Assembly: GCA_028283605.1 (NCBI GenBank)
Contig: JAPWKH010000003.1
Location: 48,112-112,111 of the forward strand
DNA from: Arachidicoccus sp.
GTDB taxonomy: Bacteria > Bacteroidota > Bacteroidia > Chitinophagales > Chitinophagaceae
Direction: 5' to 3'
DNA length: 64,000 nt
This document shows, in pieces, positions 44,783 through 54,814 of this stretch. The stretch's first letter is position 1. Every line of letters begins with the position of its first letter. The notes beneath the pieces were generated by a model. That model saw nothing but the letters and a program-made list of their open reading frames with translations, did not search any database and had not been told where the DNA came from. The position numbers and the translations under genes were made by a program.

Positions 44783-45971
44783 TTGGCAATATTTTTTCCT
44801 TTATTTTTTCTATAACTAAATTTGCTATCTTACTCTTTTTCAATAAATCAGATTCAAATTCAACTCCTTTATTTGATAAAATTGTAACCTTATTGTTATC
44901 ACTTCCAAAAGGTTCATTTTTACTGTTTAATGAATTAAGAATAATAAAATCGGCGTTCTTTTCTTTTAATTTCTTATTGGCATATTCTATTTCATTGTTT
45001 GTTTCTAAGGCAAATCCTATAACTAATTGATTTTCTTTTAATTTACCCAATTTTTTTAAAATATCTTTCGTTTTTTTTAAGGTTAAAGTAAATTCATTTT
45101 CATTTTTCTTGATTTTGATTTCAGATTTTTCAATGGGCGTATAATCTGCAACGGCGGCGGCCAAAATTGCAATTGTTGTTTGCGGAAAAACAGCAATTGC
45201 CTGCTCATACATTTCATCTGCTGAAATTACTTTAATAATTTTAATATCTTCATATTCAGGTAAATAGACAGATGGTCCGCTAATAAAAATTACGTCCGCT
45301 CCATTTTCGTAAAATGCTTCTGCGAGCGCTGTGCCCATTTTTCCTGTAGAATGATTTGCAATAAAGCGAACAGGATCGAGCAGTTCATAAGTTGGCCCGG
45401 AAGTGATTAATACTATCTGCCCTTTGAGATCATCTTTTCTGAAAATTTTCTTCAGTTCAATCAGCATCTTTTCCGGCTCCATCATTCTTCCCTCTCCTGT
45501 TAGTCCGCTTGCCAGCTCGCCGCTATCCACACCTAACAAAATATTTCCGTTTTTAATTAAAGCATCAACATTTTTTTGCGTTGCAGGATGATGCCACATA
45601 TCTTCATCCATTGCCGGCGCAAACAAAACTTTACAGGTAGCAGAAAGATAAACTGCCAACAACAAATTATCACATAAACCGTGCGCCATTTTTGCCAGCG
45701 TATTGCAGCTCAGCGGAGCAATTATCATCGCATCAGCCCATCTGCCCAATGCAACATGATTTGCCCACACATCATCATCAAACAAATTAATGAGTACTTT
45801 ATTTTTAGACAAAGTAGATAATACAAGCGGCGATACAAATTTTGTTGCTGCTTCCGTCATCACAATCTGTACTTCCGCTCCATTTTTAACCAAAAGCCTA
45901 GTAAGATAAATAATTTTGTAAGCGGCAATGCTGCCTGTAATACCGATTAATATTTTTTTGCCCTTTAGCAC
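44775..45971 (-). CDS. coaBC: Bifunctional phosphopantothenoylcysteine decarboxylase/phosphopantothenate-cysteine ligase
   Basis: A 398-residue enzyme of coenzyme A synthesis. The flavin-dependent CoaC half begins LKGKKILIGITGSIAAYK and holds the catalytic GRWADAMIIAPLSCNTLAK and PAMDEDMWHHPATQKNV. The CoaB half starts near residue 185 (ILITSGPTYELLDPVRFIAN), with the invariant HSTGKMGTALAE and DFIILNSLN. A GTG at 45971 gives the usual N-terminus; an ATG 29 codons upstream (46058) is possible but adds a leader not seen in relatives. It makes 4'-phosphopantetheine from phosphopantothenate and cysteine. It is first in the unit with porD and DUF4296. Confidence 0.92.
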   Translation of the reverse strand: MLKGKKILIGITGSIAAYKIIYLTRLLVKNGAEVQIVMTEAATKFVSPLVLSTLSKNKVLINLFDDDVWANHVALGRWADAMIIAPLSCNTLAKMAHGLCDNLLLAVYLSATCKVLFAPAMDEDMWHHPATQKNVDALIKNGNILLGVDSGELASGLTGEGRMMEPEKMLIELKKIFRKDDLKGQIVLITSGPTYELLDPVRFIANHSTGKMGTALAEAFYENGADVIFISGPSVYLPEYEDIKIIKVISADEMYEQAIAVFPQTTIAILAAAVADYTPIEKSEIKIKKNENEFTLTLKKTKDILKKLGKLKENQLVIGFALETNNEIEYANKKLKEKNADFIILNSLNSKNEPFGSDNNKVTILSNKGVEFESDLLKKSKIANLVIEKIKEKILPNA

Positions 45972-46132
45972 TACATTTTTATTTTTATAGTCAAACTTAT
46001 AAAATAATTGTGTATGACTTTCATAATATTTCGTTGAAGCAGTTTTACGAGCAATCATTTAATCTGTTTGCATTATTGATTGCTGCGGTATTTTTTATTT
46101 TAAAAAAATAAATATTGTAGACTAATCAGGCA

Positions 46133-47098
46133 TTAATGGCGATTCTGTTGTAACTTTTTTTCGTAGATAACTGATACCAAAATACTTACTCCGATACATA
46201 AAATAATTACGCCGAGCGATATAACTACCGGAATAGTAATATGCAAAATTTCTATCAACATTTTTGCACCGATGAAAATTAAAATTACCGCAATTCCCTG
46301 TTGCAGATATTTGAATTTGTTGGCTGCGCCTTGCAATAAAAAGAATAAACTTCTCAAACCAAGAATGGCGAAAATATTGCTTGAATAAATGATTAAAATA
46401 TCGGAACTGGAAAATGGAGCAGTCGGGCTTTCTTTTACCAAAGAAACAACAGTAGGAATGCTGTCCAGCGCAAACGCAATATCCGTGCCCGCAAGTACAA
46501 TCACAACAAGTGCAAGAACGGTATATAATTTTTTTCCATCTTTACGGATTACGAATTTACTGTTCGGCTCTTCATCAGTAAAAGGCAAATGCTTTTTTAC
46601 CCATTGAAAAAATTTTCCGTCTCCGGGATTTTTATCGTGCGCGTTTTTTTGAAAAAATAATTTGGCGCCAGTGTATAAAAGAAATACACCGAAAATATAC
46701 ATTATCCAATGGAAGCGCTCTATAAGCCCGATGCCAACCGCAATGAAAATAATACGGAAAACAATTGCTAATAAAATACCTATAAGAAGCGTAAACCCGA
46801 TATCTTTTTTCTTTATTTTGAAAGAAGCGAAAATTAGTATAAATACAAAAATATTATCGATGCTTAAACTCCATTCCATCAAGTATGCGCTGATATATTT
46901 TGTTGCGGCAACCGAACCGTTTTCGTACCAGACAAACAACCAGAACGCAATGGAAAGCGCTATCCAAAATCCAGTTTGAATGGTTGCAGTTTTGATACTT
47001 ATTTCTTTTCCTTTTTTATTGACCAAACCTAAATCGAGTGCTAAGGCAACAAGAAGGACAATACCGAAAATAATGTAAACAAGGGTTGTATGATTCAT
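46133..47098 (-). CDS. TerC family membrane protein (Alx-like)
   Basis: A 321-residue inner-membrane protein with nine or so helices. The TerC/Alx signatures are WSLSIDNIFVFILIFASF near residue 75 and VLAGTDIAFALDSIPTVVSL near residue 205, each with the conserved acidic residue within a helix. A charged cytoplasmic loop (KKHLPFTDEEPNSKF) separates the halves. Family members handle manganese or calcium export and pH or tellurite stress. It stands alone on the minus strand. Confidence 0.92.
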   Translation of the reverse strand: MNHTTLVYIIFGIVLLVALALDLGLVNKKGKEISIKTATIQTGFWIALSIAFWLFVWYENGSVAATKYISAYLMEWSLSIDNIFVFILIFASFKIKKKDIGFTLLIGILLAIVFRIIFIAVGIGLIERFHWIMYIFGVFLLYTGAKLFFQKNAHDKNPGDGKFFQWVKKHLPFTDEEPNSKFVIRKDGKKLYTVLALVVIVLAGTDIAFALDSIPTVVSLVKESPTAPFSSSDILIIYSSNIFAILGLRSLFFLLQGAANKFKYLQQGIAVILIFIGAKMLIEILHITIPVVISLGVIILCIGVSILVSVIYEKKLQQNRH

Positions 47099-47174
47099 CA
47101 GGCAAAAATAACATTACACACAATTAATCAATCAGAAAAATAGAAATATCTGAAATTCTAAAAACGTTATAACA

Positions 47175-48878
47175 CTAATATCCATCAACTCCGTCATTTC
47201 CGCGAATATCTGCAACGGCATGTAACTTACCTTTTTCAAATAAAATCATTTCGTTTCTTCCGATGCCGTCGACTATATCGATTTTATAATTCATAGCATT
47301 AAGGGAATTGATTACTTTATCGTCAAATCCTTCTTCCATAATTATTTCATCCGGCAACCATTGATGATGAAATTTAGGTGCATTTACCGCTTCCGCAGGC
47401 CCCATTCCGAAATCAATTACGTTTACAATACTTTGAAATACACTTGTAGGAATGGTGGTGCCACCGGGCGTTCCTACAATCATGAAAGGCCGGTTATCTC
47501 TCAATACCAAAGTCGGGCACATGGAGCTCAGCATTCTTTTATTCGGCGCAATAGCGTTCGCTTCCCCGCCCACCGCGCCGAACATATTCGGCACACCGGG
47601 CTTTACACTGAAATCGTCCATTTCATCATTTAATAAAAAACCTGCACCCTTAACCACTACCCTGCTGCCATATAATCCGTTTAAGGTTGTGGTAACCGAT
47701 ACCAAATTACCTTCTTTATCCGCGATACAAATATGTGTGGTCTGGTGGCTTTCGTAAGGATTGCCCGCGCCAATACTATCGCTCGGAGTTGCTTTGTTCG
47801 GATCGAAAGAACGCATGCGTTGCTTTAAATAATTATCATTAATCAAAGCGCTGTCGGGCACTTTCCAAAAATCCGGATCTCCCATAAATTTTGCTCTGTC
47901 GGCAAATGCACGCCGCTCCGCTTCCGCCATTACATGGATAGATGCCGCCGTATGAAAGCCTAATTTTTTTAAATCAAAAAGCGCTGTCATTTTCATCATT
48001 TGTTCAAGCAATAAGCCACCGCTGCTCGGTGGCGGAAAGCTGATGATTTTATAACCCTCATAATCGAATTGTAAAGGCACACGATCTTTCGCTTCGTAAT
48101 TCTTCAAATCTTTCAATGAGATAATGCCATGGCCGCGTTGCATTTCATCGGCAATTAATTTTGCTGTTTCTCCTTCGTAAAATCCCTTCTTTCCTTTGTC
48201 ACGGATCAATTCCAGTGTTTTTGCAAGTTCCGGCTGTATCAATAAATCGCCGGCCTTCCAAAGAGAATCTTTTACAAAAGAAACTTTATTGTTTCCGTTA
48301 TATGTAATAAAATCATCTTTGAATCTGTTGAGCAGAGCCGCTTCGAATGCAGTAATCGCAAATCCATTTCGGGCTAAATCTATTGCCGGCTGAATCAATT
48401 CTTTAAAAGGAAGTCTGGCATATTTATATATCGCAAAAAAACCTGCCACCGATCCGGGTACGCCCGCAGATAAATGTCCGTCTTGAGATAAATGCGTATC
48501 GGCAATGCCGTTGCTATCCAAATACATATCGCGTGTAGCTTCGGACGGCGCTTTTTCTCTGTAATCAAGCGCTATCAGTTTACCGTCTTTATTTCTCGCA
48601 GTTAAAAAACCGCCACCGCCAATATTGCCAGCTTGCGGATAAACTACTGCTAATGCCAATTGAGTCGCAATTGCAGCATCGAAAGCATTACCGCCTTTTT
48701 TCAAAATATTTGCACCTACTTCAGCCGCTAAAGGATGTGCGCACGAAACAGCGCCGTTAGTATAAACCTTTGATTTTACAGCAATAAAATCGGATGTATC
48801 CTTACTTGCAATATGCTGAGATAATACGTATCGAAAAGAAAATATAAGTAATAACAAAACAACCGGTTTCTTCATCAT
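47175..48878 (-). CDS. ggt: Gamma-glutamyltransferase
   Basis: A 567-residue secreted Ntn hydrolase with signal MMKKPVVLLLLIFSFRYVL. The large-subunit motif SCAHPLAAEVGANILKKGG opens the fold. The autocleavage site is GNLVSVTTTLNGLYGSRVV near residue 385, where the middle Thr becomes the N-terminal nucleophile of the small subunit; APNKRMLSSMCPTLVL and VGTPGGTTIPTSVFQ complete the site. It transfers or hydrolyses the gamma-glutamyl group of glutathione-type peptides in the periplasm. It has no operon partner. Confidence 0.95.
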   Translation of the reverse strand: MMKKPVVLLLLIFSFRYVLSQHIASKDTSDFIAVKSKVYTNGAVSCAHPLAAEVGANILKKGGNAFDAAIATQLALAVVYPQAGNIGGGGFLTARNKDGKLIALDYREKAPSEATRDMYLDSNGIADTHLSQDGHLSAGVPGSVAGFFAIYKYARLPFKELIQPAIDLARNGFAITAFEAALLNRFKDDFITYNGNNKVSFVKDSLWKAGDLLIQPELAKTLELIRDKGKKGFYEGETAKLIADEMQRGHGIISLKDLKNYEAKDRVPLQFDYEGYKIISFPPPSSGGLLLEQMMKMTALFDLKKLGFHTAASIHVMAEAERRAFADRAKFMGDPDFWKVPDSALINDNYLKQRMRSFDPNKATPSDSIGAGNPYESHQTTHICIADKEGNLVSVTTTLNGLYGSRVVVKGAGFLLNDEMDDFSVKPGVPNMFGAVGGEANAIAPNKRMLSSMCPTLVLRDNRPFMIVGTPGGTTIPTSVFQSIVNVIDFGMGPAEAVNAPKFHHQWLPDEIIMEEGFDDKVINSLNAMNYKIDIVDGIGRNEMILFEKGKLHAVADIRGNDGVDGY

Positions 48879-48980
48879 TGAATAATAATTGATAAATTAA
48901 ATATAAGAATTATAATTTTCAAAAAACGCAACGGGTAATATAAAAGATTTAAAAACACAAGCGCTATCCTTGTTTTATTA

Positions 48981-48988
48981 TAAATTTG
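48981..48988 (+). promoter_or_regulatory. Promoter -7 box for hisH-murQ-rlmB
   Basis: TAAATTTG fits TAnnTTTG and lies 45 bases before the hisH start. No convincing -33 box at the usual distance. Confidence 0.4.
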
Positions 48989-49032
48989 CAACATCATAAG
49001 ATTAGCTCAAAACTATTTTTAAAATAAATATT

Positions 49033-49620
49033 TTGAATATTGCTATTATAAAATATAACGCCGGAAATATACAATCCGTATTGTATGCTTTGGAAAGAAT
49101 TGGATATGAAGCAACTGTAACGGATAATTTTGAAGAAATAAACAAAGCGGACAAGGTAATATTTCCCGGTGTGGGAGAAGCCAGCAGCGCGATGAAATAT
49201 TTACGCGAAAGAAATCTTGATGCAGTTATAAAAAACCTTACTCAACCGGTTTTAGGAATTTGTCTTGGTATGCAATTGATGTGTAATTATAGCGAAGAAG
49301 GCGATACGCAATGCATGAATATTTTTGAGGAAGACGTAAAAAAATTCGATGCAGGAAATTTAAAAATTCCTCAAATCGGCTGGAATAATATATATGATTT
49401 ACAATCTCCGTTGTTCAAAGATGTAGAAGAAAACAGCTATATTTATTCTGTCCACAGCTATTATGCCGATTTAGGAAAGCAAACCATTTGTAAAACTAAT
49501 TACGGCAAAGAATACAGCACCGGCTTGCATAAAAATAATTTTTACGGCGTGCAATTTCATCCGGAAAAAAGCGCAGGAACAGGCGAACAGATTTTGCGCA
49601 ATTTCATTACGAACATATAA
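49033..49620 (+). CDS. hisH: Imidazole glycerol phosphate synthase glutaminase subunit
   Basis: A 195-residue class-I glutamine amidotransferase, begun at a TTG (no ATG fits before NIAIIKYNAGNIQSVLYALE). The active-site Cys is in VLGICLGMQLMCNYSEEGD (about residue 79), and the His/Glu pair is in GVQFHPEKSAGTGEQIL. It supplies ammonia to HisF in histidine synthesis. No other his gene is within the window; murQ follows 13 bases later, which is unusual, since hisH normally sits beside hisA and hisF. Confidence 0.93.
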   Translation: MNIAIIKYNAGNIQSVLYALERIGYEATVTDNFEEINKADKVIFPGVGEASSAMKYLRERNLDAVIKNLTQPVLGICLGMQLMCNYSEEGDTQCMNIFEEDVKKFDAGNLKIPQIGWNNIYDLQSPLFKDVEENSYIYSVHSYYADLGKQTICKTNYGKEYSTGLHKNNFYGVQFHPEKSAGTGEQILRNFITNI

Positions 49621-49633
49621 TCGATACGAAGGC

Positions 49634-50458
49634 ATGAAAGATTATTTGAAAACAACCGAGCAACCCTCTGCATACCATCACTTGGAAAAAATGTCTGTCC
49701 GGGAATTAATTACCGGAATTAATCAAGAAGATTTTTCCGTACCGCAAGCTGTTCAAAAAGCGTTGCCGCAGATAGAAGCCCTGATAAACGCTGTTGTGGA
49801 AAAATTGCAAAATGGCGGCAGATTGTTTTATATAGGCGCAGGCACAAGCGGAAGATTGGGTGTGCTTGATGCCAGCGAATGCCCGCCAACTTTCGGAGTA
49901 AGCGAAGATCTTATTGTTGGAATCATTGCCGGAGGCGATGTAGCGCTTCGCCATCCTGTGGAGAATGCAGAAGACAATGAAGAACAAGGGCGGAAAGACT
50001 TACAGGAAAAAAACATAAACGATAAAGATTTTGTAATAGGTTTGTCTGCAAGCGGTGGAGCGCCTTATGTTTTAGGAGCATTGGAATATTGCAAGCAACA
50101 TAATATTCTCACCGGTTGCATTACTTGCAACGAAGATTCTTATGCAGCACAAATTTCGGATTATCCTGTTGAAGTAATTGTAGGCCCCGAATTTCTTACA
50201 GGAAGCACACGCATGAAAAGCGGCACTGCACAGAAGCTGGTGCTGAACATGATCTCTACCGTTGCAATGATTCGCCTAAACAAAGTACATGACAATCAAA
50301 TGGTAAATATGCAATTGACCAATTCCAAACTTGTAGATCGTGGCACTCGTATGCTTATGAACAATTTAAAGATTGATGATTATACAAAAGCTAAAGAACT
50401 ATTATTGAAATACGGAAGCGTTGCAAAAGCGGAAGAACATTTTGAAATGAATTATTAA
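49634..50458 (+). CDS. murQ: N-acetylmuramic acid 6-phosphate etherase
   Basis: A 274-residue SIS-domain lyase that removes the lactyl ether of MurNAc-6-phosphate in peptidoglycan recycling. The sugar-isomerase domain holds GGRLFYIGAGTSGRLGVLDA, SECPPTFGV and IGLSASGGAPYVLGALEYC. The catalytic Glu is in the ASECPPTF region, and PEFLTGSTRMKSGTAQKLVL is the family signature near residue 190. It sits between hisH and rlmB, with only 13 and 7 bases between genes, so the three are one operon. Confidence 0.95.
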   Translation: MKDYLKTTEQPSAYHHLEKMSVRELITGINQEDFSVPQAVQKALPQIEALINAVVEKLQNGGRLFYIGAGTSGRLGVLDASECPPTFGVSEDLIVGIIAGGDVALRHPVENAEDNEEQGRKDLQEKNINDKDFVIGLSASGGAPYVLGALEYCKQHNILTGCITCNEDSYAAQISDYPVEVIVGPEFLTGSTRMKSGTAQKLVLNMISTVAMIRLNKVHDNQMVNMQLTNSKLVDRGTRMLMNNLKIDDYTKAKELLLKYGSVAKAEEHFEMNY

Positions 50459-50465
50459 AATACTT

Positions 50466-51239
50466 ATGCCTTTTTACAAAAAGAGTACGAATCAATATCA
50501 ATCCAAAAAAAATATAATTGTCGGGCGAAATCCTTTGCTTGAAGCTTTGAAAAACAATGATAATATCGATAAAATATTATTATTTAAAAATGCTTCCGGA
50601 GATGCAATTAATGAGATACGCAATCAAGCCAAACAGTTAAATATTCCCGTTCAATATGTTCCCAATGAAAAACTAAATCAACTTACAAACATCAATCATC
50701 AAGGTGTTATTGCTTATAAATCGGCCGTTGTTTATCAGGATTTGCAGCAAGTAATTGACTGGATAAATGACAAAGGAGAAACTGCATTATTCCTGATGCT
50801 GGATGGCGTTACAGATGTGCGTAACATCGGAGCTATTGCAAGAAGCGCGCTCTGCACCGGAGTTCACGCAATTATTATTCCGGACAAAGGCGTTGGTGCT
50901 TTGCATGAAGATGCAGTTAAAAGCAGCGCAGGCGCATTAGAAAAAATTCAGATTTGCCGTGTAAACAGTCTTTTGAAATCTGTTGATGATTTGCATTTGA
51001 ACGGCATTAAAATTTTCACGAGTGAAATGAATGCCGAGAAGAAATTGTTTGAATTAGATATGACCGAACCTTGCTGTATCGTTATGGGCAGTGAAGAAAA
51101 CGGTATTCAATCATACATTTCCAAAGCAGCCGATGAAAAATTTTCCATACCAATGAAAACAGATTTTGACTCGCTCAACGTTTCTGTGGCAGCGGGAATT
51201 TCTCTGTATGAAGCGGTAAGGCAAAGATCATTTCTATAA
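50466..51239 (+). CDS. rlmB: 23S rRNA 2'-O-ribose methyltransferase (TrmH/RlmB family)
   Basis: A 257-residue SpoU-type methyltransferase with the N-terminal RNA-binding substrate domain (NIIVGRNPLLEALKNNDNID) and the C-terminal knotted SPOUT domain: LDGVTDVRNIGAIARSALC (motif 1, Arg/Asn), PCCIVMGSEENGIQ (motif 2) and SLNVSVAAGISLYEAVR (motif 3). It methylates a ribose in 23S rRNA, probably Gm2251. It ends the hisH-murQ-rlmB unit, and its stop overlaps the stop of the outer-membrane barrel gene on the other strand. Confidence 0.93.
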   Translation: MPFYKKSTNQYQSKKNIIVGRNPLLEALKNNDNIDKILLFKNASGDAINEIRNQAKQLNIPVQYVPNEKLNQLTNINHQGVIAYKSAVVYQDLQQVIDWINDKGETALFLMLDGVTDVRNIGAIARSALCTGVHAIIIPDKGVGALHEDAVKSSAGALEKIQICRVNSLLKSVDDLHLNGIKIFTSEMNAEKKLFELDMTEPCCIVMGSEENGIQSYISKAADEKFSIPMKTDFDSLNVSVAAGISLYEAVRQRSFL

Positions 51240-53864
51240 ATCAAAATGAGCGGACAAAAGCAGCATTCGAGGTTGCAACAAATATCGGTTTACACTTGTA
51301 ATATTACTGCTTACATTAATAATTTCGTAATTACGCACATTCTTTAAATTATTACAACTCAATTGTAATTGCAGTTTATGCAATTTAGGGTTTTGAAAGT
51401 TATATCGAATATATCCGTTCATTAAAAACGCCGATGAAAGATTTTCCCCTTGATGAATGGATTTCAAATACTGGTTATCAATATCTATAATTAAATTTTT
51501 TAACGGATAAAAAATGATGGAGGAATTTTCATTCCATTGGCTGTTGAATTGTTTTATATAACCTTCGGCGTTTGAAGAACTCGTATTCTTTGTGTATGAG
51601 CCGGAAAATTTTATATCTAACCAGTCAAAAATCGTTGGCGTAATGCTTGCCGAATATTTCATCACGTTATTATGTGTACTGAATAGTTGTGCATTCTGCA
51701 TTTGCTGTGCACCGCTTCTCGTAAAATTGGCACCAATTGCCAATGTAGTATTTAATGAATAAAAATATTTACTTGCATTGCCGCCTAAAGAAATATTATC
51801 GCTATAATTATCAATTGGAACAGCTATTACTGTCGTTGTGTTTTTTGAAATAACAGATGAATCCATAAAATAATTTTTATTGCGGGAATAAGACAAATCA
51901 ATATTTGCAAACAAAGCCCATAATGTTTTTTTAAAATCAAAACCTGCATCCCATGTTTGGCTATTTCCGGTTAATAATGGTGTTTGATAAGCAGAATAAT
52001 TTCTGTATCCGCTCAATACCTGGCCACCAAAGACCTGCATGATATTTGCAACTTGCTGATTGAAGTTATAGCTGAATGTGGTTTGATTTTCTTTTCCCAA
52101 CCTTGTGTTGCCAACTGATACTTGGATTGATGAATAAATGGTTCAGTTTATCCATATTATTTTCTATGGAATCATTATTGTATTTGATATGTGTGAAATT
52201 AAATGGAGCGGAGATATTTAGCTGATCAGAATATCCTTTAAACGTTATCTGAGGGGTAAAATATACTTGAGATTTTTTCCAATGTAACCCATTTTTAAAA
52301 CCGTCAGGTTCAGTAATGGAATAACTATTCTGCACCAATTGCACATTGCTGCGAAATTGTTGGTTCTGATAATTAAACCCTGCATTTGTTCCAAAAAGCC
52401 AATGCCCGAAAATATGGCTGTAGCCAATATGATTATCCGTAAAATAAGATGGAGAATGCCGATATTGATAAGTATTTAAATATGCAATACTATCATTCAG
52501 ATAATCTTGTAAAACTCCGGGCGTAATGACGAGCGTAGCAGGGTTTTCTGAATATTGAAATACGGAACTATAATTGATTACATGTTTTTTATGAAACAAA
52601 AAATAACCTTCCAACGCATTGCTGAAAGCGGTTTTTTTATTTTCTGTTTTCTGAGAAATATTTTGTCCGTTTGATATAATATTTGCAAGAGGCGAAAGAC
52701 TCGAGCGGCTAAAAGTAACTGCATCATCCAAATATGTTTTTGTGCCATTGATATTGAAATCAAGCTGAAGGTTCAATGCATTTAAAGGTAAGTGATTATC
52801 ATCTTTTTCAGTATAACTTACCGTATCATTGCCGGGCAAAAAATAGGTAGTTGAGGAAGACGATATTGTAGATTGCTGATCGTGAACATAAAAGCCGTTT
52901 ATTTTCAAACCGGTGTATTTATTGAATTTATAAAGATCATTTATATTCAACATTTCCGCTTTGTTGAAAAGCCCGTTGCCGACAGGTGCTCCACTTAATC
53001 CTGAAACACCTGTTTCTCTGGAGTAATCATTGCCGATATTATTTGTTTTGATTTCATTAATGGCTTTAAACTTTTCGTTGAAAGACATATTATGAATTGT
53101 TCCATTCCATTTCCCCGGCGATCCGCCTTCCAATTCGGCATTATCAATAAAATGAAATTTATTTTTATTTTTAAAAGTAATGTTGATTCCGGCTTGGTCT
53201 GATGGCACAATTCCATTCAACATTTTCACATGCTGATTATGTTCTATTACCTGCACTTTATCTACTTCTCCTGAAGGAATATTATCTGTAGCAACATTGT
53301 AATTACTACCAAGTAGATCATCTCCGCCAAGATAAAATTTATTAATAGGTTTACCCTGATATTTAATTGTACCGTTATCATCCACTGTAATTCCCGGTAG
53401 CTTCTTGATAATATCCCCTAGGTAACGATCACTTTTACTTGTGAAATTGTCTGCATTATAACTAAGTGTATCGCCTTTTTGAACAATAGCTCGATTGTCT
53501 TTTACAACCACATCCGGCAATGTGTTTTCGGAAGAATGCAGTTGAACAATATTTTTTTCATTAATCGAAAAATCATTTTTTAGGTACTTTTCAAATCCAA
53601 TGCTGTTTATCTTTAAAGAAAAACTATCCTTATGAAAACCTTGCGGAAGCGTTAAAGAAAAATTGCCGTTCTTGTCCGATCTTCCGAATACGATTCCAGC
53701 ACCATTGCTGCGTTTTATAATGCTGATACTTGCATTTTTACAGGTTGGTGCAAAGAATCGATTACAATTCCTAAGACTTTTTCATGGGAGTTGCTTTGTC
53801 CGTCAGAGAAAATATATAAAAAAAATAAGAAGACAAATAGAAGCAGTTTCGGCATAAATAACAT
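51234..53864 (-). pseudogene. Outer membrane beta-barrel/TonB-receptor-like protein, with two frameshifts
   Basis: About 876 residues when repaired. It starts with a signal peptide (MLFMPKLLLFVFLFFLYIF), a carboxypeptidase-regulatory-like domain (VLGIVIDSLHQPVKNAS; GRSDKNGNFSLTLPQG) and a plug-like region (LGDIIKKLPGITVDDNGTI; FYLGGDDLLGSNYNVATDN), then a long barrel ending LLLSAHFDL. One A is missing from a T-run at 53735-53739 (the frame breaks just before NASISIIKR), and one base is extra at 52092-52098 (frame breaks after WQHKVG). The net change is zero and the total length is divisible by three. It resembles the TonB-like barrels that pair with GLPGLI proteins, two of which are just upstream. 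Most likely intact in the cell and broken only in this assembly. Confidence 0.8.
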
Positions 53865-53868
53865 TGTA

Positions 53869-54807
53869 TTATTTCAAATCAATTTTATTGTTCGCTTTCT
53901 TAATTATCAATCCACTTACTTTAGCACCAGGTGCCGGACGTCCGGAAACAACCTTAAAAACTTTGACATTCGGATTAGTGTTATGGCTTTGCATAAACGC
54001 TTCGGGATTTTTATCATAAGCATCTTTGGCCTTATTAAATTCCTGCGGAGTCGTATATATCCCATCTTTAGGTAATCCTATTTTCTCGTTTAAAACTGAA
54101 TTATTAATGCTTTGCAACGTATATATTACTTCATTTTTATTATCTCTCGCTTCAAGAATCAATCCCGGCAAACCATATAATCTCCTTGGGCCAAAAGAAT
54201 AAGGAATATCACTACAAAACCAAACTGTATAAATTCTTCCATGACTTTCACCAACTGCTTTCTGGCAAAGATTACCTTGAATAGTTTTTGTAGAATCTTG
54301 AATTTGCCAATTGATTTTCTCTACAGTATCTTTTATTAAAAAGTTGCTTTCCGCTAATGTCTGTAAACTTAATACTGCACCTCCATTATTTGATGTAGTA
54401 AATAATTTATCAGAAGTTATGGAGGGAAATTTAGCCGACAAATTTGAAAAATCAAATTTTACTGGCTTACCGTCAGTATTGAATTTTCCGTCTGCACCGA
54501 TATATTGTTTCATTTGCTCCTTTATTTCATTTTGCATAGCAGAATCCCTCAAATGCTTTGTAAAACTGGTAAACATGCTTGAGGTTTTTGCCAAATCCAG
54601 TTCGAATAATTCATTAACCATACTGTCCTTTCTTGTTGTGTCGGGCACAAATTGCATATTGTATACAACTTTACAAACGACTTGTTGCGTATCGGTCAGC
54701 TCTGTATTAGTGTTATTGAATTTTACTTGCACATTTGTTTGTGCAACAGAATATTTTGAAAAAAGTGATATGCATATTGCAATAAGAAAAGAAATTTTTG
54801 TTTTCAT
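53869..54807 (-). CDS. GLPGLI family protein (second of two)
   Basis: A 312-residue exported protein; the signal peptide ends near YSVAQ. It carries the family hallmark GPRRLYGLPGLILEARDNKN near residue 218, after YTVWFCSDIPYSFGPRRL. The segment IQDSTKTIQGNLCQKAVGES shows the conserved Cys. Function is unknown; GLPGLI proteins are often found next to an outer-membrane barrel, as here, where the barrel gene starts 4 bases after this one stops. It is a close paralogue of the next gene upstream. Confidence 0.9.
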   Translation of the reverse strand: MKTKISFLIAICISLFSKYSVAQTNVQVKFNNTNTELTDTQQVVCKVVYNMQFVPDTTRKDSMVNELFELDLAKTSSMFTSFTKHLRDSAMQNEIKEQMKQYIGADGKFNTDGKPVKFDFSNLSAKFPSITSDKLFTTSNNGGAVLSLQTLAESNFLIKDTVEKINWQIQDSTKTIQGNLCQKAVGESHGRIYTVWFCSDIPYSFGPRRLYGLPGLILEARDNKNEVIYTLQSINNSVLNEKIGLPKDGIYTTPQEFNKAKDAYDKNPEAFMQSHNTNPNVKVFKVVSGRPAPGAKVSGLIIKKANNKIDLK

Positions 54808-54814
54808 AATTTTT

